Positions 36,135-44,779 are shown, counted from the first letter of the stretch. The stretch: 64,000 bases of DNA from Sphingobacterium sp. GVS05A (GCF_019969845.1 NZ_JAHXYR010000011.1:186001-250000), one strand, 5' to 3'. A program made the numbers and translations. The notes: generated by a model from the letters alone, not told the origin.

Positions 36135-36830
36135 CTAAAATACATTCATTCTTGTATTAAGAGCCTTTCGATAGGCATCTGCTACAGGAATAAACTGGCC
36201 ATTTATAATAATACCACCATCCTGTAATGTATCTATTTTACTGACGGATATTATGTAGGACCGATGTACTCTGATAAAGTCGTTTTTTGGTAAACGCTCC
36301 TCTGCGGTTTTCATCTTGCCATGAATGGCAAACATCTTTTCTCTCGTATAAAATTTCACATAATCTCCCATCGCCTCAGCGTAAAAGATATCTTCAAGCT
36401 TCAGGCGCCTTGTCACGTTAGCGTCTCTGACAAACAAAAATTCATCATTGGTGACATGCACATTCTCTTTTCTGCTATCAAGGATTGACTGGGCTTTCTC
36501 CACCGCCTGTAAAAAACGGACAGGAGAAATGGGCTTTAAAATATAATCCGCGATATTAAGCTCAAAAGCCTCGATCGCATATTCCCTTTTGGAGGAAGTG
36601 AAAATGATGATTGTATCTTTTCCCGATAAACTTTTGGTAAGTTCAATACCTGTCATTTCGGGCATTTCAATATCCAGAAAGAGCAGGTCAACCTCGTTCT
36701 TCTGAATAAAATGGTAGGCGTCCATAGCGTTTGAAAATTCCTGCACAATGGTAAGGTCTGGAACCTGCTTTGCCAAATGGGCTAAAGTCGTTCTTGCAAT
36801 ATCATTATCGTCAACAATCAGAGCTTTCAT
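36135..36830 (-). CDS. LytTR-family response regulator
   Basis: Two-domain regulator of 231 residues. The N-terminal receiver has the acidic pocket VDDND, phospho-acceptor Asp53 in LFLDIEMPEMTG and Lys in ADYILKPI. The C-terminal LytTR DNA-binding domain spans ~125-231 (FYAEAMGDYVKFYT, FIRVHRSYIISVSKI). Gene order is regulator then hybrid kinase. LytTR regulators usually pair with LytS-type kinases, so partnership with a REC-Hpt hybrid kinase is somewhat unusual and supports a phosphorelay. Likely targets include neighbouring stress genes; not shown. Confidence 0.92.
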   Translation of the reverse strand: MKALIVDDNDIARTTLAHLAKQVPDLTIVQEFSNAMDAYHFIQKNEVDLLFLDIEMPEMTGIELTKSLSGKDTIIIFTSSKREYAIEAFELNIADYILKPISPVRFLQAVEKAQSILDSRKENVHVTNDEFLFVRDANVTRRLKLEDIFYAEAMGDYVKFYTREKMFAIHGKMKTAEERLPKNDFIRVHRSYIISVSKIDTLQDGGIIINGQFIPVADAYRKALNTRMNVF

Positions 36831-36901
36831 AGTAATAAGTATATATGTTAATATGACAAATATACTTATTACTTTCTTTTTTTATCGCTAATCAATAGCT
36901 C

Positions 36902-37375
36902 CTATCTAAAATATGAACGGATCATCCATGCCATCTCCTCATGGCTTTCCATCAGTGCCGTAATGAAGTCGCTGGTTCCATAATCTTTGAATTCTTCGGC
37001 AAAAGGAATAATATGACCACGTAAAAATTCGATAATACTTTCGTGATCTGCCAGTAGGTCTTTCATATACCCAAGGCCATCATTTGTCCTTTCACTGTAT
37101 TCCGTAAGGTGTGTTAGTTCCAAATAGATCTTCATCGTTGCCGGAGCATAATGTCCAATTTTTCGCATGCGTTCTGCAACGCTATCGATTATCCCGTCCA
37201 ACTGCTTGTACTGTTCTTCAAAGAAAATATGGTTTGCATGGAAGTTTTCTCCGGTCACATTCCAGTGGGCATTTCGAGTTTTGATATAAAGTATATTTTC
37301 ATCGGCCAATAATTTTGCCAATTGTTCAGCAACAGCATTTGTATCTGTTTCGGTAATTCCAATATTCGCTTTCAT
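36902..37375 (-). CDS. dps: Dps/ferritin-like DNA-protection protein
   Basis: Mini-ferritin of 157 residues that oxidises and stores iron with H2O2, protecting DNA. Ferroxidase-centre residues are visible: His in NAHWNVTGENFHANH and Asp/Glu in QLDGIIDSVAERMRKIGHYAP. It lies just upstream of the response regulator gene (71-bp gap) and downstream of an MDR quinone reductase on the same strand. Dps is a classical oxidative-stress marker and supports that reading of the island. Confidence 0.93.
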   Translation of the reverse strand: MKANIGITETDTNAVAEQLAKLLADENILYIKTRNAHWNVTGENFHANHIFFEEQYKQLDGIIDSVAERMRKIGHYAPATMKIYLELTHLTEYSERTNDGLGYMKDLLADHESIIEFLRGHIIPFAEEFKDYGTSDFITALMESHEEMAWMIRSYFR

Positions 37376-37419
37376 GGTATTTATAAATTAAGTGTTTGAT
37401 AATTATATTTTTCTAATGT

Positions 37420-38388
37420 TTATCTGACAAGAACGATCTTACCGGTATGTGCGCCATTTTCAAGTAATTTATGCGCTTGTGCAGCTTCTTTAAAGGGAAA
37501 TGTCTGGTAAATGATGGGTCTGAACTTCTTTGATTCTAGCAATGGCCAAACATTCTTCTTAACTTCAGCTGTCAAGTATTTTTTGAACTCATATGCTCTG
37601 TTTCTTAACGTACTGCCTGTTATAGTGAGACGCATTACCATCATCTTCCAGAGATCCAGATCGACATGGCTGCCCGAAACGGCGTTGATATGAACAAGTC
37701 TCCCCTCGGGTTTTAATATATTGACATTTTTTTGCAAATAATCAACTCCGATCATATCCAGGATAACGTCAACGCCCTCCTGCTGGAGTTCTCTTTCAAA
37801 ATCCTGCTTTTTATAATTAATATAAAAATCTGCTCCCAAATCGATACAGTTCTGACCTTTCTCATCAGATCCGACGGTGACAATGACGCGTGACCCGAGC
37901 GCATGTGCCAATTGAATCCCAGTAATACCAATACCACTGTTTCCGCCGTGTATCAGAAGGGTTTCATGAGGTTTTAAAGCTCCTCTCTGAAAGACATTTG
38001 ACCATACGGTAAACACGGTCTCGGGTAGACTTGCAGCCTCGGCATAACTGAGATCAGCAGGTATTTCAAGGCATTGCCCTTCACGTACACAAACAAATTC
38101 GGCGTATCCCCCGCCTGCAAGCAATGCACACACTTTATCTCCCACCTTAAAGTTCAACACCTCTGGCCCACACTCCACGACAACCCCACTTATCTCAAGA
38201 CCCAATATATCTGCCGGGACACCTGCGGGAGCGGGATAATTGCCCTGTCGCTGAAATATATCCGATCTATTAAGTCCTGCTGCTTTTACTTCGATCAAAA
38301 CTTCATCACCTGTAGCTTTTGGAGTTTCAAATTCTTTAAGCTGTAGTACCTCAGGACCACCATAGCTTGACATTACAACCGCTTTCAT
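37420..38388 (-). CDS. NAD(P)H:quinone oxidoreductase, MDR (zinc-free alcohol dehydrogenase-like)
   Basis: Quinone reductase/PIG3-like enzyme of 322 residues. It starts MKAVVMSSYGGPEVLQLKEF (the codon at 38397 would add three residues). Landmarks: GLNRSDIFQRQGNYP, the MDR loop LGLEISGVV, and the nucleotide-binding region LIHGGNSGIGITGIQLAHALG. Zinc ligands are absent, as expected for QOR/PIG3-type enzymes. It probably reduces quinones or activated alkenes in the cytoplasm. Its start is 2 bp from the stop of the preceding lipocalin-like gene, so the two are coupled. Confidence 0.92.
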   Translation of the reverse strand: MKAVVMSSYGGPEVLQLKEFETPKATGDEVLIEVKAAGLNRSDIFQRQGNYPAPAGVPADILGLEISGVVVECGPEVLNFKVGDKVCALLAGGGYAEFVCVREGQCLEIPADLSYAEAASLPETVFTVWSNVFQRGALKPHETLLIHGGNSGIGITGIQLAHALGSRVIVTVGSDEKGQNCIDLGADFYINYKKQDFERELQQEGVDVILDMIGVDYLQKNVNILKPEGRLVHINAVSGSHVDLDLWKMMVMRLTITGSTLRNRAYEFKKYLTAEVKKNVWPLLESKKFRPIIYQTFPFKEAAQAHKLLENGAHTGKIVLVR

Positions 38389-38389
38389 T

Positions 38390-38860
38390 TTAATCAATTT
38401 TTAGATTTAAATTTTCTGCTCTTTTCCATTTCAGTTTATGGATAACTACTTTTCCCTCAGACAGGAAGGGTTTGCCGCTTTCTAAGATCAGATATTCATT
38501 TTCAAAATGTATATTCCTATTTTGTGTTTGACCTGTCCAATTCGGAAAAAGAGAAATATACATTGTATGGCTTAATGTCTGTTCGTTATGATTAGCAGCA
38601 AAAGGCCCTGAATATGCTAAATAGGTAGAGCCTTCCTGTATGTATTCTTCTGCTGTAGCTCCGGTCCAATGCTCCTCGCTAAAGTTCTTCCGATCTGGAT
38701 TCATGATCTGCGCGGACATATAGCCATCAGAATTATATATAATCAGACCTTTTGGTGTTTCACCCATGGGGTAGGAAATGTCCCCACTTTCAAGTGTTAC
38801 TTCTACCAGCTCCACCAATGTCCAGGTACCGATCAATTTGTCAAATAATGTATTTTCCAT
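38390..38860 (-). CDS. Lipocalin-like domain protein
   Basis: Small soluble protein of 156 residues matching the lipocalin-like (Lipocalin_5) family: LIGTWTLVELVEVTLESGD at the N-terminus, then PKGLIIYNSDGYMSAQIM and SYLAYSGPF-like strands of a beta-barrel. Members are often encoded next to oxidoreductases and are presumed to bind small hydrophobic molecules. No signal peptide, so cytoplasmic. It lies between a probable SRPBCC protein (13-bp gap) and the quinone reductase (1-bp gap) on the same strand. Confidence 0.75.
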   Translation of the reverse strand: MENTLFDKLIGTWTLVELVEVTLESGDISYPMGETPKGLIIYNSDGYMSAQIMNPDRKNFSEEHWTGATAEEYIQEGSTYLAYSGPFAANHNEQTLSHTMYISLFPNWTGQTQNRNIHFENEYLILESGKPFLSEGKVVIHKLKWKRAENLNLKID

Positions 38861-38873
38861 TTTAAAGAAATTT

Positions 38874-39431
38874 TTAAAAAGGTTGGTTGTATTTTCCTGT
38901 AAGGGCTTTATTTTCTATACTTTTAGCAAAGTTGGGTGTCTCTTCATGATTGTGCGCATCCGAAGCGGCCTGTCTTGCTGCTGCTGCATCGGAAAGATTT
39001 ATTCCATTTTCTTTAATATAAGCCAGCATCTCTGGAGTAGCAGTCGCGTGGATCTCATTGGTGTAAAGACAGGAGTTATCGTCAATTCTGGTAGCCTTAA
39101 GTTCCCAAAGTACCTGTACTTTTGTACGGCCTCCTTTAGTGATTGAATCTGAAATCGAAAGCATCCGACAGTAAGCAGGTTCATGGACAACAGCTACGTA
39201 GTGCTGTACCATTAATGCGTCTCCTATTGTTTCGACATTAAGCGAAACCGGTTCTCCGTCAAATGTTGTGGAGATTGCTGCACCGATATGCTGTGTTGAA
39301 CACCTTTGGTATTCCGCATCAGGCAGGTTCAATAACCAGTCTGCGATATTTACCTTTTCAATTGGGGCATTGATGATTGCTGTAACTGCTGAATGTGACA
39401 ATGCGTTTTGTGAGGTTTGAATAATTTCCAT
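38874..39431 (-). CDS. Possible SRPBCC/START-like ligand-binding protein
   Basis: A 185-residue protein opening MEIIQTSQNALSHSAVTAII. The run of beta strands (ISTTFDGEPVSLNVETIG, ALMVQHYVAVVHEP, TKVQVLWELKATRIDDN) and the NEIHATATPEML region suggest a SRPBCC-type helix-grip fold, but similarity is weak. A tail rich in Ala, His and Asn follows (AAARQAASDAHNHEE). First gene of a likely four-gene unit with the lipocalin-like protein, quinone reductase and Dps. The fold assignment is tentative. Confidence 0.5.
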   Translation of the reverse strand: MEIIQTSQNALSHSAVTAIINAPIEKVNIADWLLNLPDAEYQRCSTQHIGAAISTTFDGEPVSLNVETIGDALMVQHYVAVVHEPAYCRMLSISDSITKGGRTKVQVLWELKATRIDDNSCLYTNEIHATATPEMLAYIKENGINLSDAAAARQAASDAHNHEETPNFAKSIENKALTGKYNQPF

Positions 39432-39768
39432 AATACTAAATTTTTGAATGATTGATTTGTTTTTACTGATGTAAATCTATGCCTATTTACCGTCCGCTGA
39501 ATTCACTATCCATCGGACGGGCATAAAGTATCGTTAAAAAGGGAATATTGATCGTTGGGGGGATGGTCGGTAAAGTCCGCTGCAAAACGCGCAGTCGCTA
39601 TATGTTTTTTGCGCTCAGAGTGTCAGTTAATGTCCTTATGTAATCTGATGGTTTCCTTAAGTTTATTTCAGCTTCAAGAACGGCATTATAGATGAAATGC
39701 CCTTGGGAGGTTTTTTGGTTTAACCTCACAGTCAACTGGATTTTTAGTTGAACTTTTGCTAATTGTTA
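39432..39768. other. Intergenic region with an open extension behind the AraC gene
   Basis: No recognised gene. On the minus strand, directly after the AraC stop and in the same frame (TAA-TAA), 55 codons stay open (39765-39601, TAG at 39598). They encode a protein-like sequence with GHFIYNAVLEAEINLRKPSDY. No ATG is present. The part next to the SRPBCC gene has no clear -7 box. Confidence 0.35.
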
Positions 39769-40572
39769 TTAAATGCGATTTGAAATTGGCTTTGCTATCT
39801 CATTTGGCGTCTTTCCAAATTCTTTCTTAAACGCGTAGGAAAAATGCGACAGGTCTTCAAAACCTACTTCGAGATAGACATCACTTGGTTTCTTGGATTG
39901 CTCGGCGATTTGAAAATAAGCTTCCTGCAATCTTTTCTTCTTGAGCCAGATGCCCGGGGTCGTTCCGAATATGCGTTGAAAATCCCGCTTGAAGGTCGAT
40001 AGGTTCCTCCCCGTAAAAAATGCAAATTTTTCCAGGCTGATGTTAAACCTGAAATTTTTGTTCATGTATTCCTTTAAATTAATCCGATCAGGTAACGAGA
40101 AGTTGAACAATATGTTAATCAGGTCAGGATTCGATTTCAATAGAATAATCAATAACTCCTCTCTCTTTACGTCAACAAAATCCGCACTGATCTCAAGATC
40201 ACCGGTATAGTAAGGTTCCAGTGATATTATAAAATTCTTGATGAGCTTGTTTTCCGGTATAAAAATAAAGGAGTCACTGATGGTTGATGGCCGGACGTCA
40301 TAAACATGCCGTTCAAGGAAGCGCTTCAGGAATGCTTCATCCAGGGTGATGATGATTTTTTCAAACGCATCATTGTCCTTGTATTTCGTATAACGTACCA
40401 AATGATTTTTCCGGGCGATACAATAGTCGCCCGGTTTCATTGTGTAGTTTTTTTCGCCGTCATAAGCCTTCATATCGCCCTTCAATAAGTATAGAAAATA
40501 GTTTTCCGGTATATAGTTCTCGGGAGAGATCTCCGGGCCAAGGTGACAGGATTGGATGTTGTTAACTTTCAT
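39769..40572 (-). CDS. AraC-family regulator (ExsA-like N-terminus)
   Basis: Regulator of 267 residues with an N-terminal cupin-type domain (FLYLLKGDMKAYDGEKNYTM, MKPGDYCIARKNHLVRY) and C-terminal helix-turn-helix domain (LEKFAFFTGRNLSTFKRDFQ, VYLEVGFEDLSHFSYAFKKEFG). It is a clear paralogue of the AraC protein at 53759, with the same MNKNFRFNISLEKF / MEKNFMFNLPLEKF segment. It is the third gene of a minus-strand unit after two SDRs; spacing 29 bp. Direct repeats upstream of the first SDR are its probable binding site. Confidence 0.92.
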   Translation of the reverse strand: MKVNNIQSCHLGPEISPENYIPENYFLYLLKGDMKAYDGEKNYTMKPGDYCIARKNHLVRYTKYKDNDAFEKIIITLDEAFLKRFLERHVYDVRPSTISDSFIFIPENKLIKNFIISLEPYYTGDLEISADFVDVKREELLIILLKSNPDLINILFNFSLPDRINLKEYMNKNFRFNISLEKFAFFTGRNLSTFKRDFQRIFGTTPGIWLKKKRLQEAYFQIAEQSKKPSDVYLEVGFEDLSHFSYAFKKEFGKTPNEIAKPISNRI

Positions 40573-40601
40573 GGTTTACCAAATATACTGATCCCTACAG
40601 A

Positions 40602-41576
40602 TTAATTTTGCGTATTACTGAAATTGTAACTGTCCACACTTGCAAGTATCGCTTCCTCTCTGGTGCGGGGCTTCCAGCCCAGTGTTTCAGCGGCTTTTTT
40701 ATTGGACATCTGCGTATACTCTTCGACTGGAGTGGGCTGCATAGTAGCAATTTTTCCGGCCAATTTGGGCCGTTCTTTTTTGATCAGTTCCGCCACATCA
40801 TAAAAAGACATCGCCCCTTCCGATGTTGCTAGAAATCGCTGTCCGGCAGCTTCGGGATGTAACATGGCTTTGATATGGATATCAGCAGCATCGCGCACAT
40901 CCACCGCACCAAATGTAAATGGTGCATTTTCCTTAATGTGTCCCTCCACAATTCCCTTGACGACAGTATCCAGGGAGGCCGAGGAAATACCGCCAAGTAT
41001 AGGACCAAAAATTCCGACGGGATTGATGACCGTTAACTCCATAGCAGGGGCTTCATCCTCCATAAATTGCCATGCGGCTTTTTCTGCAATTGTTTTTGAT
41101 TTTATATAAGCCTGTACCGGTGCGTTTTCATCGGTCCAGTCAAGTTCTGTAAAAACATGATTTCTGGGATCGATGCTATAACCGATTGCAGCAAAAGAGG
41201 ATGTGAGCACCACGCGCTTAACCCCAGCCTTTTTCGCAGCTTTCAACGCTCTCAACGTACCTTCTTTTGCGGGGATAATCAGCTCATTTTCGTCTTTGGG
41301 CTGCTCAGCCACAAATGGGGAAGCAACATGAAGGACATAATCACAACCTTGTGCTGCTTCATCCCAACCATTATCGGAGAGCAGATCGGCCTCATAAAAA
41401 GACAGCTGATCAAAAGTGCTGATGCCACCTGCTGTAAGGGCATCCAAAATTTCGTTTTTACGGGAGAGCGTGCGCAGTGTTGTTCTTACGGTAAATCCTT
41501 TTTTGAGTAATTCAAGAATAATATTTACGCCCAAAAATCCGGTACCGCCGGTTACTAAAACTGTTTGATTTTTCAT
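40602..41576 (-). CDS. Extended SDR, dihydroflavonol-reductase/aldehyde-reductase-like
   Basis: NAD(P)-dependent oxidoreductase of 324 residues. Cofactor motif VTGGTGFLGVNIILELLKKG at residues 7-26, VLHVASPFV in the middle, and the active-site pair in YIKSKTIAEKAAW (YxxxK). This is the extended SDR group of anthocyanidin, cinnamoyl-CoA and aldehyde reductases, which reduce reactive carbonyls. Second gene of the SDR-SDR-AraC unit; 13 bp separate it from the preceding SDR. Confidence 0.9.
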   Translation of the reverse strand: MKNQTVLVTGGTGFLGVNIILELLKKGFTVRTTLRTLSRKNEILDALTAGGISTFDQLSFYEADLLSDNGWDEAAQGCDYVLHVASPFVAEQPKDENELIIPAKEGTLRALKAAKKAGVKRVVLTSSFAAIGYSIDPRNHVFTELDWTDENAPVQAYIKSKTIAEKAAWQFMEDEAPAMELTVINPVGIFGPILGGISSASLDTVVKGIVEGHIKENAPFTFGAVDVRDAADIHIKAMLHPEAAGQRFLATSEGAMSFYDVAELIKKERPKLAGKIATMQPTPVEEYTQMSNKKAAETLGWKPRTREEAILASVDSYNFSNTQN

Positions 41577-41589
41577 TTCAGATCAATTA

Positions 41590-42501
41590 TTAGAATTTGT
41601 AAGTCAATTGTATGGCGTTTTCCGCATATTCCCAGAGCCTTTTGGCAAGCGCTTCATCGTTCATGGCTGCTGTATGATGGCCGGACAAGGCCGGATATCC
41701 CGCATATTCTTTCGGACCGTCCGGGCCGTAGAATTTACCGCCTTCAACGGATGGATCTGTTGCTGCAAATAGGCCTGGCAGGGCACCCTGCCAGGGCTCC
41801 ATCACTTGATCAAATGCAGCAAACATACCTTCCAGATTTTCACCCGGGATATTCCGCTGCAGATCGGTTCGCGTGACGCCGGGATGCGCCGCCACAGAAA
41901 TGGCCGATATACGGGCATTTTTGAATCTCCGGTCCAGCTCGTAGCTAAACAAGATATCTGCCAGCTTGCTTACGGCATATTCACGCCATTCATCATAGTT
42001 CTTTTCCAGTCTGAGGTTGTCAAAGTCAATGCTGTCCACCAAAGTAGCCGCCCCACTGGAAAGTGTCACTACTCGGGCATTGGCGGTCTGCTTAACGAGC
42101 GGCAGCAAATATCCTGTCAGCGCAAAATGCCCCATAAAGTTTACGCCGAACTGCATTTCAAAGCCGTCATCCGTTTTAGCAGCTGGAGGAACCATCACTC
42201 CGGCATTGTTGATGAGCATATCCAGTTTTGTATGCTTTTGCATAAAGTGATCTGCAAATTCCCGAATCAGGCCGATGTTTGCGAGGTCCAGCATTCCATA
42301 GTCCAATGTTCCTACCCCAGCCGTTTCGGACTGGATTTTTTGGATAGCATCTTTTCCTTTCTGGAAATCCCTTGCGGCAATGGTCACATGTGCACCTGCT
42401 TCATACAGCGCTTTTGCTGTTTCAAACCCTATACCGGTGTTTGATCCGGTGACGATTGCTATTTTCCCCGATAAATCAGGGATGTTATTTTTTGTCCACA
42501 T
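41590..42501 (-). CDS. SDR oxidoreductase, retinol-dehydrogenase-like
   Basis: NAD(P)-dependent reductase of 303 residues from the ATG at 42501 (MWTKNNIPDLSGKIA); the frame to 42564 runs into the control region and is rejected. Motifs: VTGSNTGIGFETAKAL, NNAGVM, TLSSGAAT, and YAVSKLADILF (YxxxK). It resembles the SDR at 52642, and both are associated with ExsA-like AraC paralogues, so the two loci derive from a common module. First gene of SDR-SDR-AraC. Substrate unknown. Confidence 0.92.
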   Translation of the reverse strand: MWTKNNIPDLSGKIAIVTGSNTGIGFETAKALYEAGAHVTIAARDFQKGKDAIQKIQSETAGVGTLDYGMLDLANIGLIREFADHFMQKHTKLDMLINNAGVMVPPAAKTDDGFEMQFGVNFMGHFALTGYLLPLVKQTANARVVTLSSGAATLVDSIDFDNLRLEKNYDEWREYAVSKLADILFSYELDRRFKNARISAISVAAHPGVTRTDLQRNIPGENLEGMFAAFDQVMEPWQGALPGLFAATDPSVEGGKFYGPDGPKEYAGYPALSGHHTAAMNDEALAKRLWEYAENAIQLTYKF

Positions 42502-42547
42502 AATCTTTAATTTTTTTACAAAGTTCGTCGAATTGCTGTTATGTCGT

Positions 42548-42579
42548 TTTGTTGTGGAGTTCAAATTTCCTTTGTTGTG
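42548..42579 (-). promoter_or_regulatory. Two 23-bp-spaced direct repeats upstream of SDR-SDR-AraC operon
   Basis: On the minus strand CACAACAAA occurs twice (plus-strand TTTGTTGTG at 42548-42556 and 42571-42579), starts exactly 23 bp apart, 47-78 bp upstream of the SDR start. Direct half-sites about two helical turns apart are the classic AraC-family arrangement. Between repeats and gene, GAACTTTG approximates the -7 box. Confidence 0.6.
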
Positions 42580-42725
42580 AAGGTCAACTCTGTTGATTAT
42601 AATCTGATGGCCACTGCTCGTTTTTGCTGGCCGCGTTACATCGCCTTTGCTATAGGATTTATCAGAATAAGGGAGCTAATGAAATACTTCTGGTCCATTT
42701 CCACAGCTCCCTATAAACGTATGTA

Positions 42726-43169
42726 TTAATCTTCTATTTCCAGATGAGTACTCAAAGCAATGCGGTTCCAGCCATTGATGGTGACGATGAGCATGATGAT
42801 CTGAGCGATCTGGTTTTCGGAGAAAATTTCGGATGCCTTGCTGTAGGTTTCTTCACTTAATCCGTTTTGGTGTATAAGGGTTACTTCCTCCGTCATTGCC
42901 AGTATGGTCTGCTCCTCTTCGGTAAAAAATTTGGTAGCCTCTCTCCAGGCACTTAACAAAAAGATACGCTCTGGTCTTTCACCGTTTTTGATGGCATCCT
43001 TGGTGTGCATGCTGATACAGTAAGCACAGTTGTTGATCTGTGATGCACGGATTTTGGCGAGTTCTTTAAGCGTTTGCGAGATCTCAATTTTTGACAGATA
43101 GCCTTCCAATCCTAACATTGCCTTGAATGCCTGTGGTTCTGCTGTGCTGATGTTGATACGTTTTTCCAT
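42726..43169 (-). CDS. Carboxymuconolactone decarboxylase/AhpD-family protein
   Basis: Helical alkylhydroperoxidase-like protein of 147 residues with the CxxC-x3-H active site in NNCAYCISMHTKDA and following LSAWREATKFFTEEE. Such proteins act as peroxide reductases or disulfide reductases, so the function fits oxidative stress. A decayed copy with an internal deletion lies at 50669-50753. Just upstream on the same strand lies a 70-bp relic of a Crp/Fnr gene, showing that the ancestral unit was Crp-CMD. The start MEKRINISTAEPQAF is conserved in both copies. Confidence 0.9.
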   Translation of the reverse strand: MEKRINISTAEPQAFKAMLGLEGYLSKIEISQTLKELAKIRASQINNCAYCISMHTKDAIKNGERPERIFLLSAWREATKFFTEEEQTILAMTEEVTLIHQNGLSEETYSKASEIFSENQIAQIIMLIVTINGWNRIALSTHLEIED

Positions 43170-43235
43170 TTTTCTTATTTTTTAATTTGATACTACAAAT
43201 TTGGAAAATGGAGCGCCGGAAAAACTTAAACGGGT

Positions 43236-43305
43236 TTAAGAAAAATTCTTTTTGCGGATTTCGCTGAGATACTCGGTTGTAAAGCCCAGATAGGAAGCAA
43301 CGTTA
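43236..43305 (-). pseudogene. Crp/Fnr regulator relic, last ~22 codons
   Basis: Minus-strand translation VASYLGFTTEYLSEIRKKNF-stop matches the end of the intact Crp/Fnr protein at 50820-51395 (ASYLGFTPEYLSEIRKKKFS-stop) with three changes. The DNA either side of the stop is also nearly identical to the 50.8-kb copy. Everything upstream of residue ~170 is gone; the remaining 130 bp up to the next gene have no recognisable coding. Confidence 0.8.
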
Positions 43306-43435
43306 AGCCTTCCAACATTTGCATTTTACGTCACCTGCAGATAGAAGGCCAGGCGTGGCGCTGCAACCGCGAAGAGCATATAAAAAGGATCCCAGGTACA
43401 ATAAAGTAAAGGCCTAATTCTAATGCTGAAACAAT

Positions 43436-44371
43436 TTATAGAGTAATCACGATTTTACCAACCGTTCTCCCCGTTTCCTGTTCCAGATGCGCTGCTCTCA
43501 TTTGCTCAAAGGGAAAAGATTTGGAAACATGAGGTTTTACGGCTCCACTTTCCAATAAAGAAGCGATCTGTTTCATATCCTCTCCGCTGGACTGTACAAG
43601 AATAAAATAACCTTTCACACCTTTGGATTCTGCTTTTGAAGTTACATCTTCATTCAGACCTGTCGGAATACTGATGATGGAACCGCCTTCTTTGGTCACT
43701 TCGAGCGAATGGTCGATATTGTCCCCGCCAATTGTATCCAATACAAAATCAAAAGTTCTGCCTGCTGATTTCCAGTCGAAGACGTGATAATCGATATGGG
43801 AATCTGCACCTAAACTCATGACAAAATCTTTATTTTTTGGGGAAGAAGTTCCCGTCACTTTCGCCCCTAAATATTTGGCAATCTGTATAGCGATATGTCC
43901 TACTCCACCAGAAGCTGCGTGGACCAAAACATTTTGCCCTTGCTGAATATTCGCATGGTGAACCAAAGCCTGATACGCAGTTAGCGCAACCAAAGTAGAA
44001 GCCGCGGCGTCTTCAAAAGAGATATTTTTGGGCTTTAGGGTTAATTGATTGGCTGGAGCTGCGACATATTCTGCATACGCTTTTCCGTGGCCTGGAAAAT
44101 TGACCATTCCGAAAACTTCATCGCCAACTTTAAAAGCTGAACTTTTAGTTTCTTCTACTATTCCGGAAATATCCCAACCCAAAATCAATGGATTTTCTGT
44201 TTTAATTCTTCCGTAAACTCCTTTTCCGGCACGGCTTTTTACATCTACCGGATTGATGCTGATGGCTTTTACTTGAATTAATACTTCGCCTTCGTTAATG
44301 GTTGGTTTTGCCAATTCTACGTATGCTAAATTGTCTACATTTCCTGCTTCTTTTAATACAATTGCTTTCAT
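43436..44371 (-). CDS. NADP-dependent MDR oxidoreductase (quinone reductase-like)
   Basis: Zinc-free alcohol-dehydrogenase superfamily enzyme of 311 residues. MKAIVLKEAGNVDNLAYVEL opens the GroES-like domain with ISINPVDVKSRAGKG; the cofactor domain carries LVHAASGGVGHIAIQIAKYLGAKVTGT. The absence of catalytic zinc ligands fits quinone reductases. Single gene, probably induced with neighbouring AraC-controlled genes. Relics flank it on both sides (Crp relic to the left, MRJP-like relic to the right). Confidence 0.92.
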   Translation of the reverse strand: MKAIVLKEAGNVDNLAYVELAKPTINEGEVLIQVKAISINPVDVKSRAGKGVYGRIKTENPLILGWDISGIVEETKSSAFKVGDEVFGMVNFPGHGKAYAEYVAAPANQLTLKPKNISFEDAAASTLVALTAYQALVHHANIQQGQNVLVHAASGGVGHIAIQIAKYLGAKVTGTSSPKNKDFVMSLGADSHIDYHVFDWKSAGRTFDFVLDTIGGDNIDHSLEVTKEGGSIISIPTGLNEDVTSKAESKGVKGYFILVQSSGEDMKQIASLLESGAVKPHVSKSFPFEQMRAAHLEQETGRTVGKIVITL

Positions 44372-44433
44372 AATATTGATATTTTTTAAATGTTATTTAT
44401 TTGAATTACTTTAATTTAAATCTTGAAATGAGT

Positions 44434-44682
44434 TCAATTTCTTAGCGGTTTCGCATTGATTTTCAGCTTATATATCACAACCGGAAATGTCACTTTACTT
44501 TTTCCGTTCTCAAACGCCGCCAAACGGTTCAGCTGGCCTGTCGGAATCCATAGATATCCATTGTCATCATTCCATCAAGCGTCTGCCCAGATTGTGTTGG
44601 CACTCCTTGCTACGGGAATAAGCTGTGCTTTTACCGATGAAACGGCTGCCATAAATGCTATCAATCCAATTATTATCTTCAT
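44434..44682 (-). pseudogene. MRJP/yellow-like secreted protein relic
   Basis: An ATG at 44682 starts a signal peptide (MKIIIGLIAFMAAVSSVKAQ) followed by LIPVARSANTIWADA and a TGA (44575-44577). The same frame then continues WNDDNGYLWIPTGQLNRLAAF and FPVVIYKLKI to a TGA at 44434. The second block resembles the C-terminus of major-royal-jelly/yellow-type beta-propellers, which also end with a DGYLY..NQL pattern. So the two ends of a ~350-residue exported protein remain, with the middle deleted and a nonsense codon. Confidence 0.55.
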
Positions 44683-44705
44683 AACTTGCTTTGTTTTTGA
44701 TATAG

Positions 44706-44779
44706 TAAAGTTATATTGCACTGCAGCGGATAAATAGTTCATTTTACGGAAAGAATAGCACAGATGTACGGAAATGTAA
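44706..44779 (-). promoter_or_regulatory. AraC-type motif copy 1 with -7-like box (upstream of MRJP relic)
   Basis: Plus-strand AAGAATAGCACAGAT at 44751 begins a 29-bp block (to 44779) that matches the copy at 49654 in 27 positions. The minus-strand -7-like box TAACTTTA (44713-44706) lies 38 bp from the block. The relic gene therefore once had the same control as the SDR at 48746. Confidence 0.6.

Noticed and set aside
38390-42564. Biosynthetic gene cluster for a secondary metabolite
   Set aside because: Many reductases are present, but there is no synthase, carrier protein or tailoring core; local regulators point to stress response.
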